A stretch of 5,958 nucleotides of DNA from Methanocorpusculum sp. (GTDB taxonomy: Archaea; Halobacteriota; Methanomicrobia; Methanomicrobiales; Methanocorpusculaceae). This document shows positions 5,021 through 5,958 of this stretch, piece by piece. The number at the start of each line of letters is the position of its first letter. The first letter of the stretch is position 1. The stretch covers positions 1 to 5,958 of the forward strand of contig JAUNXW010000106.1 of NCBI GenBank assembly GCA_030539595.1. The letters are read 5' to 3'. Position numbers and translations under genes: made by a program. The notes beneath the pieces are model-generated. The model worked only from the letters and a program-made list of their open reading frames with translations, searched no databases and was not told the origin of the DNA.

Positions 5021-5958
5021 ATGAGCTTAACACAAGGATTCTGTCCCAAATGCGGAACTCCAACTGATTCTGGAGGACTTTGCGGAAACTGTCTCATAAA
5101 AGATATGACACCGATTGAAATAGCACCGCGCGTAGAATGCATTCTCTGTCCGACATGCGGCTCAATAAAAACAAACGGCATGTGGTCTGACTCGGCTGTC
5201 GACAAAGAAGAAATGGGATACAGCCTCGTAAACGCCGCAATCAAAATTCACAAGGATGTCAAAAATATTCAGAAATCAATAGACATCGTTGAAATCAGTT
5301 CAAACCGCTCACAGGCAAACGTCCTCGTAATGGGAAACATCTACGGAGTAGACATAGAAGCATCGCAGAAAGTAAAAATCGTATGGGCTCGCGAACAGTG
5401 CGACAGATGCTCAAGAATTGCCGGCAGTTACTACGAAGGAGTAATTCAGGTAAGAGCCACCGGCAGAAAACCCACTCAGTTCGAACTCCACAGAGCAGCT
5501 GTTATTGCATATCAAATAGAAGACGACATGCAGAAATCAGGCGACAGACTTTCCTTTGTCTCAGACATCGACGAAACCAAAGACGGTATCGACATAACAT
5601 TCAGCTCTCAGGCAATAGGTGCGGCAATTTCACATGACATAATCGGAGCACTCGGCGGAACTGTAACAACACATCCCAAACTCGTCGGAGAAAAAGCAGG
5701 AGTAAGAATTTACCGTGTGACTTATTCAATGAGACTGCCGAGATTTTCAAGAGGCGACATCATAAAACACGATGGCGAATATTTCCAGATTCTGAGACAG
5801 ACGAAGGAGACCTTATTTGTAAAAGATTTGAAGTCCGGGCTTTCACGCTCGTTCAGAGAAAATGTTGACGACCCGCTTCTTGGAAATATACGCACGGCTG
5901 AATCTGCGACAGTTATTTACAAGGATTCCGGGCTTGTAGGAATTTTGGAAAAGAATGA
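5021..5958 (+). CDS. nmd3: NMD3-family ribosome-associated protein, 3' end outside window
   Basis: The reading frame is open from the ATG at 5021 to the window edge, giving 312 codons with no stop; the C-terminus is missing. The N-terminus carries the family's zinc-binding cysteines: Cys8 and Cys11 (CPKCG), Cys21 and Cys24 (CGNC), Cys40, then Cys43 and Cys46 (CPTCG), with a further CDRC pair at Cys127 and Cys130. From about residue 240 (LPRFSRGDIIKHDGEYF) the sequence matches the SH3-like part of archaeal and eukaryotic NMD3. In eukaryotes NMD3 is the nuclear export adaptor of the 60S subunit. Archaea have no nucleus, so the archaeal protein is thought to act in large-subunit maturation or quality control. 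The start codon directly follows the DUF424 stop (TGAATG), with at most a weak GGTG upstream, so translational coupling is likely. The short run before the first zinc motif agrees with this start. Confidence 0.93.
   Translation, partial: MSLTQGFCPKCGTPTDSGGLCGNCLIKDMTPIEIAPRVECILCPTCGSIKTNGMWSDSAVDKEEMGYSLVNAAIKIHKDVKNIQKSIDIVEISSNRSQANVLVMGNIYGVDIEASQKVKIVWAREQCDRCSRIAGSYYEGVIQVRATGRKPTQFELHRAAVIAYQIEDDMQKSGDRLSFVSDIDETKDGIDITFSSQAIGAAISHDIIGALGGTVTTHPKLVGEKAGVRIYRVTYSMRLPRFSRGDIIKHDGEYFQILRQTKETLFVKDLKSGLSRSFRENVDDPLLGNIRTAESATVIYKDSGLVGILEKN

Noticed and set aside
5383..5637. Arg- and His-rich open frame of 84 codons on the plus strand
   Set aside because: It is a shifted frame within NMD3; the Arg/Ser-rich composition is an artefact of reading that gene out of frame.
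5955..5958. ATGA at the window edge as a stop for NMD3
   Set aside because: The TGA at 5956-5958 is in a different frame from NMD3, whose last full codon is AAT at 5954-5956; the gene simply runs past the edge.

Overview
The window looks like a chromosomal segment of a methanogenic euryarchaeon, most likely of the order Methanomicrobiales. The evidence is a proteasome-activating nucleotidase (PAN) followed by a DUF424 gene and an archaeal NMD3 gene, a pilin-like secreted beta-domain protein, AT-rich TATA/BRE-like promoters and GAGG ribosome binding sites. Genus cannot be fixed from the sequence alone. Base composition is moderately AT-rich. No mobile element, tRNA, rRNA or CRISPR array was seen.

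Layout. Positions 1-321 are non-coding. They hold an inverted-repeat element (12-40), a long-range perfect 10-bp stem ending in a T-tract (73-140) and the probable promoter of the next gene. At 322-1791 is a lipoprotein made of two tandem family-3 solute-binding domains. Ten bases later comes a small single-pass membrane protein with an archaeal pilin-like outer domain (1802-2233), probably co-transcribed and translationally coupled. A methyltransferase gene lies convergently on the minus strand (2248-3081), and a 14-bp gap between the stops carries poly-T signals for both strands. The 313-bp divergent spacer 3082-3394 contains a probable leaderless promoter for the methyltransferase, a second copy of the left-end inverted-repeat element, a palindrome and the PAN promoter. 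PAN (3395-4669), DUF424 (4727-5020) and NMD3 (5021 to beyond the window end) then run as one plus-strand group.

How the genes work together. The right half is an information/proteostasis cluster: PAN unfolds proteins for the 20S proteasome, NMD3 binds the large ribosomal subunit, and DUF424 is an uncharacterised small archaeal protein abutting NMD3. The left half is a cell-surface pair: a two-domain solute-binding lipoprotein and a membrane-anchored partner, with no ABC permease or ATPase in view. The most unusual observations are the inverted-repeat element shared by 1-50 and the PAN upstream region, the double-domain binding protein with its pilin-like partner, and PAN's C-terminus Met-Phe-Val in place of the canonical hydrophobic-Tyr-X motif.
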